Below, in pieces: positions 36,677-45,521 of a DNA stretch of 64,000 bases. The notes below the pieces were generated by a model. The model was not told the DNA's origin and ran no database searches. It was given only the letters and a program-made list of their open reading frames with translations. This DNA comes from Planctomycetota bacterium (lineage in GTDB: Bacteria > Planctomycetota > B15-G4): NCBI GenBank assembly GCA_020638905.1, contig JACKHP010000005.1, forward strand, positions 1 through 64,000, given 5' to 3'. The position numbers and the translations under genes are program-made. How positions within the stretch are numbered: position 1 is the stretch's first letter; every line of letters begins with the position of its first letter.

Positions 36677-38047
36677 ATGAAGACCCCGTTCGTCGCCCGT
36701 CTCGCGCTGGCCACCCTCTGCACGGGCACGCTCGCCAGCACCGTCCCCGCCCAGCAGGCCACGCTGCACGAGGACTCCCAGACCTTCACCCAGCCCCGCG
36801 CCCGGGCCGCGGCGCCGGCCCCCGCCGACGACCGTCCACGCCTGGGCGTGATGGTGTCCGACACGCCCGAAGGCGTGCTCGTCGAGTCGGTGCTCGACGA
36901 CAGCCTCGCGGCGTCCGCCGGGCTCCAGCAGGGCGACATCATCCTCAGCGTCGAAGGCGAACGGCTCGGCGACTACACCGACATCGGTCGCATCCTCGGA
37001 CGCCTCGCCCCCGGCGCGACGTGCGCCATCAGCGTGATCCGCGACGGCGCCGGCCTCGTGAAGCTCGAGGGTACCGTGCCCGAGCCGAAGCAGGCCGACG
37101 CGCCCCAGCAGCCGGCCCTGGCCGACGGCCACAAGGGCGGCTTCCTGGGCGTCGAACTGGGCGACAGCGCCGAGCACGGCGTGGCCGTGGCCGGCGTGAT
37201 CGACGGCTCGGCCGCGTGGTTCGCGGGCCTCCAGGAAGGCGACGTCCTGACCAGCATCGACGGCGAGGACGTGGCCACCGGCGAGGACGTGGCCGGCGCC
37301 ATCTCCTCGCGCGCCCCGGGAACCCTCGTCGCGTTGGGATTCCTGCGCGGCGACGACCAGCAGACGACGCACGTGCGGCTCGGGCACCGCGCTCCCCCGC
37401 CGTTCGGCGACCTCGGCAACTTCTCGGTCCAGACGCCCGACAGCGACGACTGGCAGTTCGGCGGACAGAACCCGTTGGGCCAGTTCTTCGGGAACGGCGG
37501 CCAGGGCGGAGTGCTCGTGATGCCGCGCGGCCAGGGCATGCCGTTCGTCTGGCAGGGCATCGACGACCTGCACGACCATCTTCAGCAGATGTTCCCCGGT
37601 GTCGACCTCGACGCCGACGGCGCGCACGAGATGAAGATCGAGATCAAGGACGGCGTGATGACCATCGAGCGCGACGGCAAGGTCGAGACGCACCAGCTCG
37701 ACCAGGGCCAGGGCGGTCAGGGCATGCACTTCCGCGCCGGCCCGCACGGCGGCATGAAGGTCGTCCCCGCACCGGACGCCCCAGCGCCGCGCGTCAAGGG
37801 CACCATCAAGGGAACCGCGGGGACCCAGGGAACGCTCGGTGCCCAGACCTCGTCGAGCGCGGTCGCGGTCGTGCCCGTCGAGGGTGACGGCGCCGGCTCG
37901 GGCTGCGGCGGTGGTGCGGCGGCCTGCGGCGACGGCAGCAGCTGCGGTGGTGGGAAGACCACCGACGCCGCCTGCCCCGCGGCGAAGGACTGTCCGGCCA
38001 CCCGGACCGAGGCGAAGGCCGACACGCCGGCCCCCGGCGTGAACTGA
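36677..38047 (+). CDS. Secreted double-PDZ protein with cysteine-rich tail
   Basis: A 456-residue exported protein (signal peptide about 1-25, ending STVPAQQ), with AGGAGA placed well before the ATG. PDZ 1 spans about residues 50-135 (PRLGVMVSDTPEGVLVESV, then AGLQQGDIILSVEGERL), and PDZ 2 about 153-237 (GFLGVELGD, AGLQEGDVLTSIDGEDV). A Gly/Gln/Phe-rich linker leads to a short strand region (MKIEIKDGVMTIERDGK). The last 50 residues hold six cysteines in Gly/Ala/Ser context (CGGGAAACGDGSSCGGG). No protease domain is present, unlike DegP. PDZ proteins of this sort bind exposed C-termini in the periplasm. The tail could bind metal or form disulfides. Confidence 0.82.
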   Translation: MKTPFVARLALATLCTGTLASTVPAQQATLHEDSQTFTQPRARAAAPAPADDRPRLGVMVSDTPEGVLVESVLDDSLAASAGLQQGDIILSVEGERLGDYTDIGRILGRLAPGATCAISVIRDGAGLVKLEGTVPEPKQADAPQQPALADGHKGGFLGVELGDSAEHGVAVAGVIDGSAAWFAGLQEGDVLTSIDGEDVATGEDVAGAISSRAPGTLVALGFLRGDDQQTTHVRLGHRAPPPFGDLGNFSVQTPDSDDWQFGGQNPLGQFFGNGGQGGVLVMPRGQGMPFVWQGIDDLHDHLQQMFPGVDLDADGAHEMKIEIKDGVMTIERDGKVETHQLDQGQGGQGMHFRAGPHGGMKVVPAPDAPAPRVKGTIKGTAGTQGTLGAQTSSSAVAVVPVEGDGAGSGCGGGAAACGDGSSCGGGKTTDAACPAAKDCPATRTEAKADTPAPGVN

Positions 38048-38057
38048 ACCTCGGGAA

Positions 38058-38522
38058 TCAGCCCGACGGCCCGTGGGCGGGCCCGTCGGAACCTGCAGGC
38101 GGTGCGCGGAGTTCTCTGCGCACCGCCTGCGCGTGTCTCACGAGCCGCCCCAGGGCGGCCACGAGGTGCAGGCGCTCGGCGTTGCCGAACGATTCGCGCC
38201 GTCGCCAGTCCCAGAGCACCTCGCGATCGGCGCGCACGAGCCGCAGTTGCGCCCGGGCCTCGGCCTGCAGCGAGCCGCCCGGCAGCACGCGCTGGATCGG
38301 ACGTCGCAACGGCAGGAGCCGACGCGCCGCCAGCAGCAGCACGTCGGATGCCGGGTCACGCGCGCGGCGTTCGGTCTCGAGCCTGCGCGCGTAGCGCGGG
38401 CCGAGCCGCACCCAGGTCGCGAGCAGTTCGCGCACCGAGCGCTCGACCCAGACCCGGTCGTCTTCGCTCGAATCGTCTTCGCGTTCGTCGGGCCGTCGGT
38501 CGTGGTGCGCTTCGTCGGACAT
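38058..38522 (-). CDS. Hypothetical charged helical protein
   Basis: A 154-residue protein beginning MSDEAHHDRRPDERED, then predicted helical throughout with many Arg, Glu and Leu (VWVERSVRELLATWVRLGPRYARRL, in two helices). No catalytic motif or membrane segment is visible. An upstream ATG at 38600 would add 26 residues with less convincing composition. It follows purB on the same strand with 85 bases between. Its last 25 codons coincide with the hairpins that lie downstream of the PDZ gene, so the 3' end does double duty or the reading frame ends early in nature. I do not recognise a family. Confidence 0.5.
   Translation of the reverse strand: MSDEAHHDRRPDEREDDSSEDDRVWVERSVRELLATWVRLGPRYARRLETERRARDPASDVLLLAARRLLPLRRPIQRVLPGGSLQAEARAQLRLVRADREVLWDWRRRESFGNAERLHLVAALGRLVRHAQAVRRELRAPPAGSDGPAHGPSG
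38063..38130 (+). terminator. Two hairpins after the PDZ gene
   Basis: Hairpin 1 is CCGACGG (38063-38069) with CCGTCGG (38083-38089). Hairpin 2 is the perfect 13-base stem GCAGGCGGTGCGC (38095-38107) with 38118-38130, loop GGAGTTCTCT. They begin 16 bases after the PDZ stop. No T-run follows. They overlap the end of the minus-strand hypothetical gene. Confidence 0.5.
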
Positions 38523-38607
38523 CGCGGCGTTGAAGCCGTCGGCCGACGCGGGATCACGCGCCGCTTCGGCCTGGTGCCCCGACCGAACCCACGGCCGCAT
38601 CGCGTCG

Positions 38608-40053
38608 TCAGACGCGCACGTCTCCCGTCACGCCCCGCAGCGCCTCGGCCTCGGAGGCCAGCAGCGGGTCGACGTCCTCGCGCAGGAACTCCTCGACCTG
38701 CTGCGGCGCCCGTCCCACGAACTGTGCCGGGTCGCAGAGCCGCTCGAGGTCGTCGCGCACCGCCGCGAAGCGCGGGTCGGACGAGAGCCGCGCGATCATG
38801 TCGTTGTCGAGCCCCTCGCGCTTGACGCGCGCGCCGGCCGCCACGCTGTGCTCGCGGATCGCCTCGTGCAGCGCCTGCCGGTCGCCGCCGCGCCGCACCG
38901 CCTCCATCAGGATCGTCTCGCTGGCCATGAACGGCAGCTCCTCGCGCAGGTGCCGCGCGACGACCTTCTCGTGCACCACGAGTCCCGAGGCGACGTTCAG
39001 CACGAGCTGCAGGATGGCGTCGACCGCCAGGAACGCCTGGCTGATCGCGAGGCGCCGGTTGGCCGAGTCGTCGAGCGTGCGCTCGAGCCATTGCGTCGAG
39101 GCCGTCTCGGCCGGGTTGAGCAGCAGGCTCTGGACGAAGCGCGCCAGCGCGCAGATGCGCTCGCTGCGCATCGGGTTGCGCTTGTACGGCATGGCCGAGC
39201 TGCCGATCTGCTGCGCTTCGTACGGCTCCTCGACCTCCTTGAGGTGGGCCAGCAGGCGCAGGTCGGTGGCCATCTTGGACGCGCTCTGCGCCAGCCCCGC
39301 GAGCGCCGCGAGCACGACGAAGTCGCTCTTGCGCGAGTAGGTCTGTCCCGTGACGGACCAGCGGCACGCGAAGCCCATGCGCTCGGTGAGCAGCGCGTCG
39401 AGCCGGCGCACCTTCTCGTGGTCGCCGTCGAAGAGCGAGAGGAAGCTGGCCTGCGTCCCGGTGGTGCCCTTCACGCCGCGGAAGCGCAGCTCGGTGCGCA
39501 CCCGCCGCAGCGCGTGCAGGTCGTCGACCAGGTCCTGGATCCACAGGCAGGCGCGCTTGCCGACGGTCGTGGGCTGCGCCGGCTGGAAGTGCGTGTAGCC
39601 GAGCGTCGGCAGCGCCGCGTGCTCGCGCGCGAAGCGCGCCAGCGCCGCGACGGACGCCAGCAGCGGCGGCTCGAGCAGCGCGAGTCCGTCGCGGATCTGC
39701 AGCAGCTCGCTGTTGTCGGTCACGAAGCAGCTCGTCGCGCCGAGGTGCACGATCGGACGCGCCGTCGGCGCCACGTCTCCCAGCGCGCGCACGTGGGCCA
39801 TCACGTCGTGCCGCAGCTCGCGCTCGTACGCCGCGGCCCGGGCGAAGTCGATGTCCTCCTGGTGCGCGGCGAGCTCGTCGACCTGCTCGGCGCTGATCGG
39901 CAGCCCGAGTTCGCGCTCGGCGCGCGCAAGCTCGAGCCACAGCCGCCGCCAGTGCCGGATGCGCACCGCGTCGGAGAAGTTCCGGCGCATGGCGAGGCTG
40001 GCGTAGCGGCTCGCGAGCGGCGAACTCCAGGTCTCGGGGGACGCATCGGTCAT
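38608..40053 (-). CDS. purB: Adenylosuccinate lyase
   Basis: The 481-residue fumarase/aspartase-superfamily enzyme cleaves adenylosuccinate and SAICAR in purine synthesis. The signature GSSAMPYKRNPMRSERICAL is intact, preceded by GYTHFQPAQPTTVGKR (catalytic His) and HLGATSCFVTDN. The C-terminal lyase domain ends at a normal length. The start MTDASPETWSSPLASRYAS matches the bacterial/animal long form. It lies 58 bases after the VanZ-like gene in a minus-strand run from nadC. Confidence 0.95.
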   Translation of the reverse strand: MTDASPETWSSPLASRYASLAMRRNFSDAVRIRHWRRLWLELARAERELGLPISAEQVDELAAHQEDIDFARAAAYERELRHDVMAHVRALGDVAPTARPIVHLGATSCFVTDNSELLQIRDGLALLEPPLLASVAALARFAREHAALPTLGYTHFQPAQPTTVGKRACLWIQDLVDDLHALRRVRTELRFRGVKGTTGTQASFLSLFDGDHEKVRRLDALLTERMGFACRWSVTGQTYSRKSDFVVLAALAGLAQSASKMATDLRLLAHLKEVEEPYEAQQIGSSAMPYKRNPMRSERICALARFVQSLLLNPAETASTQWLERTLDDSANRRLAISQAFLAVDAILQLVLNVASGLVVHEKVVARHLREELPFMASETILMEAVRRGGDRQALHEAIREHSVAAGARVKREGLDNDMIARLSSDPRFAAVRDDLERLCDPAQFVGRAPQQVEEFLREDVDPLLASEAEALRGVTGDVRV

Positions 40054-40111
40054 CGGTGCACTGAGCCTCGCGCGGACGGGACGCGTCCCAGGATAGTGAT
40101 CGGGGACGCGC

Positions 40112-40612
40112 TCACCAGCCGGTGAACGAGGCCAGCGCGCCGCTGGCGGCCGCGGCCGCGGCCACGATCCACGTGCGGCGGCCGAACAGGCCCGTCCCCG
40201 CCAGGGCCCACGGGAGGCCGAACGCGCCGACGGAGTTCGTGAGCATGTCGACCCACGACGACGAGCGCCCCGGCACCGTGGCCTGGACGAGTTCGAGCGA
40301 CCCCGCGTAGGCCAGCGCGACGAGCGACGCGACCAGCCAGCTCCCCGCGCGCGGCGCACGCACGGCTCCGGGCCGCAGCAGCAGCCCCAGCAGCAGCGCC
40401 TCGGTGCCGAACAGCACCGCGTGCGCCGCGTTGAAGAGCACGCCCGCGCCGGGGAACGAGGGCTCGAGCGGCGGATGCGCCGAGGCCAGGAAGGTCCAGA
40501 TGAGCGCGGTCCAGCCGGCCAGCAGCGCGGCCGTGAGCCAGCGCGGGAGACGCAGGCTCAACGCGCCCGCCCCGGTCGCGTCGACCGCGCCGTCCACCGT
40601 CACCGTCGGCAC
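40112..40612 (-). CDS. VanZ-like membrane protein
   Basis: A 166-residue protein with about four membrane helices. The conserved VanZ-family block lies around residues 105-135: YAGSLELVQATVPGRSS followed by WVDMLTNSVGA, matching the usual E..Q...p.R..d..D...N..G pattern. It begins 7 bases after the anti-sigma-type ATPase gene and is followed by purB. The function of stand-alone VanZ-like proteins is poorly defined; teicoplanin resistance applies to the founding member only. Confidence 0.8.
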   Translation of the reverse strand: MPTVTVDGAVDATGAGALSLRLPRWLTAALLAGWTALIWTFLASAHPPLEPSFPGAGVLFNAAHAVLFGTEALLLGLLLRPGAVRAPRAGSWLVASLVALAYAGSLELVQATVPGRSSSWVDMLTNSVGAFGLPWALAGTGLFGRRTWIVAAAAAASGALASFTGW

Positions 40613-40619
40613 GCGCGGC

Positions 40620-41045
40620 TCATCCGCGGCGTCCGTCGAAGCGCCGCATGAGCGTGACGCGCGTGCCCCCGTCGGGGAAGACCTTGACGCGCACGTAGTC
40701 CATGAGCTCGTTCATGAGCGCGAAGCCGCGTCCGCGCTCCTCGTCGGGGCCGGCCTTGACGGCGTGACCCAGCGGCACCTTGTCGCTGCCCGTGTCGCGC
40801 AGCGAGAGCAGGATGAAGCGCGGCGTGTAGCGCAGCCGCACGTGCACCTCGCCCGGCATGCCCGACAGTCCGTGCTCCATCGCGTTGTCGAGCGCCTCGG
40901 AGAACGCCAGCACCACGGCACGCGCGGTCTTCTCGTCGACGCAACGATCGCGCAGGAACGACGCCAGCATCGCGCGCAGCCCGCGCACCGGCGCGGGATC
41001 ACCGTCGAGACGGATGCGGCGGTGCATGGACGTCGTGTCGCTCAT
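40620..41045 (-). CDS. RsbW-like GHKL ATPase, putative anti-sigma factor
   Basis: The 141-residue protein is a stand-alone histidine-kinase-type ATPase domain. It shows the N box EALDNAMEHGL (about residues 50-60), the G1-like DTGSDKVP and the G2 box GRGFALMNELMDYV. Known relatives (RsbW, SpoIIAB, BtrW) bind sigma factors or phosphorylate STAS antagonists. The start overlaps the nadC stop in an ATGA. No sigma factor or STAS gene is adjacent; a STAS gene lies far away at 61888. The partner is therefore unknown. Confidence 0.85.
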   Translation of the reverse strand: MSDTTSMHRRIRLDGDPAPVRGLRAMLASFLRDRCVDEKTARAVVLAFSEALDNAMEHGLSGMPGEVHVRLRYTPRFILLSLRDTGSDKVPLGHAVKAGPDEERGRGFALMNELMDYVRVKVFPDGGTRVTLMRRFDGRRG

Positions 41046-41941
41046 GCGGCGCCCGCGACGTCGAGCAGCATGGACAGGTCGAGCGCCGGCGCCGAGTGCG
41101 TCAGCGCTCCGACCGAGATGCGGTCGACGCCGGTGGCCGCGATCTCGCCCACCGTCGAGAGGTTCACGCCGCCGCTGGCCTCGAGCTCGAACGCGGCGCG
41201 GCGCGGGTGGCCGGCCAGCGTCGTGACCGCACGTCGCAGTCCCTCGACGCCGAAGTTGTCGAGCAGGATCACGTCGGCGCCGCCGTCCGCGCAGGCCGCG
41301 GCCTCGTCGAGGTCGCGCGCCTCGGCGGTGATGCGCATGCCGGCGGGCGCCTCGGCCCGCACGCGACGCACGAGCTGCTCGTAGCCGAGCTCGGGCGCCA
41401 TCGCGAAGTGGTTCTCCTTGAGGAGCACCTCGTCGTAGAGGCCGATGCGGTGGTTCTTGCCGCCGCCGTCGAGCACGGCCTGCTTCTCGAGCAACCGGAA
41501 GCCGGGTGTCGTCTTGCGCGTGTCGACGATGCGCGCGCGCGTCCCCGCGACGGCCGCGACGAAGCGCGCCGTGAGCGTGGCCACGCCCGAGAGCCGTCCG
41601 AGGAAGTTGAGCGCGGTGCGCTCGGCCTCGAGCAGCGAGGCCGCCGGGCCCTCGACCTGGAGCACGAGATCGCCCGGGACGACCGGCGCGCCGTCGCGCG
41701 CGTGCAGCGTGACGCGCACCTCACGGTCGACGCGCGCGAAGACCTCCTCGGCCACGGCCACGCCCGACAGACGTCCCTCGGCCTTGGCCACGATGCGACC
41801 GTGCGTGGTGCTCCCGCGACCGCCGACGGTGAGCAGGGTCGTCACGTCGCCCCGATCGCCGAGGTCCTCGTGCAGGGCGGCGTCGATGAGGGCCGGGGTC
41901 GTCTCGGGCAGGACGCGCCGGGCGGCGGAGGACGAGGTCAT
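41042..41941 (-). CDS. nadC: Nicotinate-nucleotide pyrophosphorylase
   Basis: The 299-residue enzyme makes nicotinate mononucleotide from quinolinate and PRPP. Family blocks are present: LHEDLGDRGDVTT, ERTALNFLGRLSGVAT, DTRKTTPGFRLLEKQAVLDGG (split over two conserved stretches), GGKNHRIGLYDEVLLKENH, DVILLDNFG and ELEASGGVNLSTV. Length is normal. No nadA or nadB is close by. It overlaps the anti-sigma-type gene by four bases and may start that operon. Confidence 0.95.
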   Translation of the reverse strand: MTSSSAARRVLPETTPALIDAALHEDLGDRGDVTTLLTVGGRGSTTHGRIVAKAEGRLSGVAVAEEVFARVDREVRVTLHARDGAPVVPGDLVLQVEGPAASLLEAERTALNFLGRLSGVATLTARFVAAVAGTRARIVDTRKTTPGFRLLEKQAVLDGGGKNHRIGLYDEVLLKENHFAMAPELGYEQLVRRVRAEAPAGMRITAEARDLDEAAACADGGADVILLDNFGVEGLRRAVTTLAGHPRRAAFELEASGGVNLSTVGEIAATGVDRISVGALTHSAPALDLSMLLDVAGAA

Positions 41942-41972
41942 CCCCTCATGATGCCATCGAGCCGGTTTTCTT

Positions 41973-42287
41973 TCAGCGTGGACGCACCTGCTGCCAGCGA
42001 CGCAGCAGCCCGTCGCCCACCCCCGGCACCGCGTCGGCGGTCGCCTCGTCGAGCCGTCCGCCAGCCCGGACGCGGGCCTGTTCGAGCCGCCCGGCCAGCA
42101 CCGGCCCCACCCCGGGCAGCAACCGGTACTCCTCGCCCGACAGGTCCTCGAGGCGCAGGGCCACCGGATCGCCGGCCTGCGCCGCCGTGACCGGGCCGGG
42201 ATCGCGCAGCAGCGCGCAGAACAGCGCGAACACCCCCAGCAGCAGCACCCCACGCCCCTCCGCGTCGCGCTCCCTCCGCCGGTCCAT
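41973..42287 (-). CDS. Small helix-hairpin-helix protein
   Basis: About 104 residues. The N-terminus has one hydrophobic segment (VLLLGVFALFCALL), and the C-terminal 60 residues carry two hairpin motifs, LLPGVGPVLAGRLEQAR and AVPGVGDGLLRRW, as in ComEA-type DNA-binding domains. This suggests a membrane-anchored periplasmic DNA-binding protein that might act in DNA uptake, although other competence genes are absent. Either the ATG at 42293 or 42287 could be used. Confidence 0.72.
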   Translation of the reverse strand: MDRRRERDAEGRGVLLLGVFALFCALLRDPGPVTAAQAGDPVALRLEDLSGEEYRLLPGVGPVLAGRLEQARVRAGGRLDEATADAVPGVGDGLLRRWQQVRPR

Positions 42288-42351
42288 GACCAACCCGACG
42301 GACGCGGCAGGGCGGCGTCACACGGACTCCGGCGCGGGTCGCGACGGCGGC

Positions 42352-43305
42352 TCAGCGACCCGGCGAAAGGTCGGCGAAGTAGTGGGTGAAGACCGCGTTG
42401 AGGCCGAGGTTGTACTCGGTGTCGTCCCGCACGCGCAGGGCCGGACGGCTGCCGTCGCCGACGTCGATGCACACGCCCTCGGCGCCCAGCCGCAGGGTGG
42501 CCAGGGGCCGTCCCCCGACGAGGAAGGTGAGGCGCCCCGGCTCGGCCTGCTCGCTCAGGTTCTTGGTCAGCGTGCGGATCGAGTCGCGCGCCCGGACGAA
42601 CAGGGCGCGATCCTCGGGCCGGGCCTCGACGTCGAGCAGCGGATCGCTGCGCGACGCGGTGGCGGTCGACGCGACAGCCGGCGCGGGTTCCCCCGAGGGG
42701 ACGGCCGGAGCGCGTCCGTTCTCGCGGGCGGGCGTGATCGGCGTGCCCACCGCCGCCCGCTGCGACGGACGGCTCGCCGGCGACTCGACGGGACGCGCCG
42801 GGCGCGGCACCACGATCGCCGCGGGGTCGACGGGCGCGGGCGTCCGCGCGGCGCGTGTCGTCCCGCCGGCGCGATGGTAGGCGAACAGGTCGAGCCGTCC
42901 CTTGCCCGCGGCGTCGTGGACGATCCTGTACTCGAGGGCGCGCACCTCGTACGCGAGCAGATCGAGCGAAGCCGCGAAGTCGTCCGGGAAGCGGCGCGAG
43001 AGCAGCACGAAGCGTGCGCGCAGCGTGGGATCGAGTCCGCGACCGGAATACAGGCGCGCGAGCAGGTGCTGCCCGCGACGCAGCGCCGCGGCCACGGCGG
43101 CCATGCGTCCGATGGCGGCGTGCGGGTCGCTGTCGCAGACCAGCGCGATGACGGGATATCCCAGTGTGTCACGCGCCAGCAGGTCGACCGACACGCCGTC
43201 GGACAGGGTGACCTGGGCGTCGACGGCGACGAGTCCCGTCTCGAGCTCCTCGAGCTGCGACTCGAGCATGCGCAGCAGCGCCGTGGGTGGGACGGTTCGA
43301 CTCAT
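42352..43305 (-). CDS. Hypothetical protein with nuclease-like N-terminal fold
   Basis: A 317-residue protein. Residues about 15-125 follow the outline of a PD-(D/E)xK domain (VTLSDGVSVDLLARDTLGYPVIALVC broken by a turn, then helices ending RALEYRIV), but the usual acidic-x-Lys pair on the second strand is replaced by ALV. A Pro/Ala-rich linker (about 145-220) follows, and the C-terminal 90 residues form a small alpha/beta unit (LTFLVGGRPLATLRLG). The N-terminal part recalls NucS-like or NERD-like nucleases without a working active site. No operon partner is evident except the small HhH protein downstream. Confidence 0.6.
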   Translation of the reverse strand: MSRTVPPTALLRMLESQLEELETGLVAVDAQVTLSDGVSVDLLARDTLGYPVIALVCDSDPHAAIGRMAAVAAALRRGQHLLARLYSGRGLDPTLRARFVLLSRRFPDDFAASLDLLAYEVRALEYRIVHDAAGKGRLDLFAYHRAGGTTRAARTPAPVDPAAIVVPRPARPVESPASRPSQRAAVGTPITPARENGRAPAVPSGEPAPAVASTATASRSDPLLDVEARPEDRALFVRARDSIRTLTKNLSEQAEPGRLTFLVGGRPLATLRLGAEGVCIDVGDGSRPALRVRDDTEYNLGLNAVFTHYFADLSPGR

Positions 43306-43452
43306 CGGTGCACCCCTCCGGGCGAGGTCGGACGTCCCGCGGCCGCCATGGCCCGACGCCTCCTCGTGATGTAGAACGGACCGTCCTGTTGCGTGACCGA
43401 ACCCGGCGCCGCGCCCGTGCGACCCGGGAGGCGTCCACTCATCGGCGGTGCC

Positions 43453-44592
43453 ATGACCGACGCGCTCGCTCGCCTGCGTGCCGCCTTCCCGGTGGCCGGG
43501 CGCTGGATCTACTTCAATCATGCCGCCGTGGCTCCGATGGCCGCCCCGGTGGCCGACGCCGTGGCCGCGTTCTGCGCCGACGCACGCGACAACGGCTCGG
43601 TGCACTTCGAGCAGTGGCTCGCCCGACGCGAGCACGCGCGCAGCAAGACAGCCAGCCTGCTGGGCGCGCTCCCGGAGGAGATCGCGCTCACGACCAGCAC
43701 CTCCCAGGGGTTGATCACGGTGGCCGAGGGCCTCCGCCTGGCCCCCGGGGATGAAATCCTGGTGGTCCACCATGACTTTCCCGCGAACCAGATTCCATGG
43801 TTCCGTCAACAGAAGCTGCGCGGGGCGAAGGTCGTCGTCGTCCCCCGAGACGCCGACGGACGCGTGCCGCCGGAGGCCGTGCTGAGTCGTCTCACTCCGC
43901 GCACGCGGGTCGTCGCGCTGCCCTTCGTGCTCTACGACAACGGCTACCGGCTCGACCTCGAGGCCATCGGACGCGGGCTGGCCGACCACCCGGCGCTGTT
44001 CTGCGTCGACGCGATCCAGGGCCTGGGCGCCTTCCCGCTCGACGTGCGCGCCGCGCGCATCGACTTCCTCTCGGCCGACTCCCACAAGTGGATGCTCGGC
44101 ATGGAGGGCATCGGGGTCTTCTACTGCCGGCACGCGCTGCTCGACGAGCTCGACACGCCGCTCGTCTCCTGGACCTCCGTCGAGGATCCGTTCCGGCCCT
44201 ACGAGCCGGGACGCGCGCTGCTGCCCGACGCGCGCCGCTTCGAGTACGCCGCCATGCCGACGATGGAGGTCTTCGGCCTCGACGCGTGCCTCGACCTGCT
44301 GCTCGCCACCGGCGTCGAGGCCATGTCGGGGCGCATCCTGTCCCTCACCGACACCCTGGCCGCCGGACTGCTCGACCGCGGCTGGACGCTGGCCTGCCCG
44401 CGCGGGACACCGGGCGAGCGCTCGGGCATCGTGGTCGCGCGCCCGCCGTCCGGGGACGCGCCGGCCGCGGTCGACGCCCTGGCCGCCCGCGGCGTGAGCG
44501 TCACCCCGCGCGGCGGCGGCGTGCGCTTCTCGCCCCACGCGTGGAACACGGCGGCGGAGGTCTCTGCCGTGCTCGATCGGCTTCCGTGCTGA
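43453..44592 (+). CDS. Class V aminotransferase / cysteine desulfurase-like enzyme
   Basis: The 379-residue fold-type I PLP enzyme has Lys212 in LSADSHKWMLGMEG as the Schiff-base residue, the cofactor Asp in FCVDAIQGLGAFPLD, and the entry strand YFNHAAVAPM. TTSTSQGLI corresponds to the phosphate-binding loop. It resembles isopenicillin N epimerase/SufS-like aminotransferases more than IscS, and I see no cysteine loop typical of desulfurases. The downstream CPBP gene starts inside its last codons (GTG at 44586), so the three genes to 46036 form one operon. Confidence 0.82.
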   Translation: MTDALARLRAAFPVAGRWIYFNHAAVAPMAAPVADAVAAFCADARDNGSVHFEQWLARREHARSKTASLLGALPEEIALTTSTSQGLITVAEGLRLAPGDEILVVHHDFPANQIPWFRQQKLRGAKVVVVPRDADGRVPPEAVLSRLTPRTRVVALPFVLYDNGYRLDLEAIGRGLADHPALFCVDAIQGLGAFPLDVRAARIDFLSADSHKWMLGMEGIGVFYCRHALLDELDTPLVSWTSVEDPFRPYEPGRALLPDARRFEYAAMPTMEVFGLDACLDLLLATGVEAMSGRILSLTDTLAAGLLDRGWTLACPRGTPGERSGIVVARPPSGDAPAAVDALAARGVSVTPRGGGVRFSPHAWNTAAEVSAVLDRLPC

Positions 44593-45521
44593 GTCCGGCG
44601 GGCTTCCTGCTGGCCGGGGCCGCGGGCCTGCTGCTGTGGCGTGTGGCGGCCTCCGATCGGCTCGTCCCGCTCGCGCGCGAACGCACCGACGGACGCTGCG
44701 CCTTGCTGTTCCTGCTGGGCTTCCTGCTGAACAGCCTGCTGCTCGCCACGATCCTCACCACGCTGGGCGGGACGCCGGACGGCTCGCCGGCGGCCGGCGA
44801 GATCGCGGACACACCGGGGTCGTCCGAAGCCGAAGCCGAAGCCGAAGCCGCGCCCGCGCCCGAAGCCGCGCCCGAAGACGAAGCCGAATCCGAGTCCGCA
44901 CCCTCGGCGCTGGACGATCCCCTGTCCCGTCTCGGGCTCGAACGTGTGGTCGGCATCCAGGCGGCGGCGAACCTGCTCACGGTGCTGGTGCTCGTGCTCG
45001 TCGCGCGCCGCATGGGACTCGGCGCCGGATCGCTCGGCCTGCGCCGCACCGAGGGCGCCTCGTCGCTCGTCCTGGCCCTGGCCGCCTGGCTGGCCTTCCT
45101 GCCGCTGCTGGCGGCCATCTCGCTCGCGAACCTGTGGCTGCTGCAGACGTTCGGCGGTGAGGTCGATCCCTCCCAGGCCTACCTGCTGGCCTTCGTGCGG
45201 GACGAGGCCGCCTCGCACTCGCCGCTGGTCTGGTTCGGGATGGTGGCCGCCATCCCGTTGGCCGAGGAGGTGCTGTACCGCGGCGCGCTCTTCGGTGGCC
45301 TGCTCGGTCGGCTCGGGCCCTGGCCCGCGATGGTCGTGTCCGGCGTTCTGTTCGGCATCGGGCACGACGCCGGCGCGTGGATCCCGATCTCGGCCCTCGG
45401 CATCTACCTCGCCTGGCTCTACCATCGGACGGGCAGCCTCGCCGTGCCCGTGCTGGTGCACATGCTCCAGAACGGGTCGACGCTGCTGCTGGCCCAGTTC
45501 ACCCGGGAGATCTCCCCATGA
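44586..45521 (+). CDS. CPBP-family intramembrane metalloprotease
   Basis: The 311-residue membrane protein has the CPBP/Abi (Rce1-like) motifs: Glu227-Glu228-x-x-x-Arg232 (AEEVLYRGALFGG), FGIGHDAG with His260, and HMLQN with His292. About seven membrane helices are visible. Between the first two helices and the core lies a 30-residue acidic Ala/Glu-rich linker encoded by a run of GAAGCC repeats (near 44830-44890). The GTG start at 44586 overlaps the aminotransferase stop. Family members cleave prenylated proteins or peptides, or confer bacteriocin self-immunity; the substrate here is unknown. Confidence 0.85.
   Translation: MLSPAGFLLAGAAGLLLWRVAASDRLVPLARERTDGRCALLFLLGFLLNSLLLATILTTLGGTPDGSPAAGEIADTPGSSEAEAEAEAAPAPEAAPEDEAESESAPSALDDPLSRLGLERVVGIQAAANLLTVLVLVLVARRMGLGAGSLGLRRTEGASSLVLALAAWLAFLPLLAAISLANLWLLQTFGGEVDPSQAYLLAFVRDEAASHSPLVWFGMVAAIPLAEEVLYRGALFGGLLGRLGPWPAMVVSGVLFGIGHDAGAWIPISALGIYLAWLYHRTGSLAVPVLVHMLQNGSTLLLAQFTREISP

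Noticed and set aside
44820..44895. GAAGCC repeats as a non-coding microsatellite
   Set aside because: They stay in frame within the CPBP protease gene and encode a Glu/Ala-rich linker between helices.
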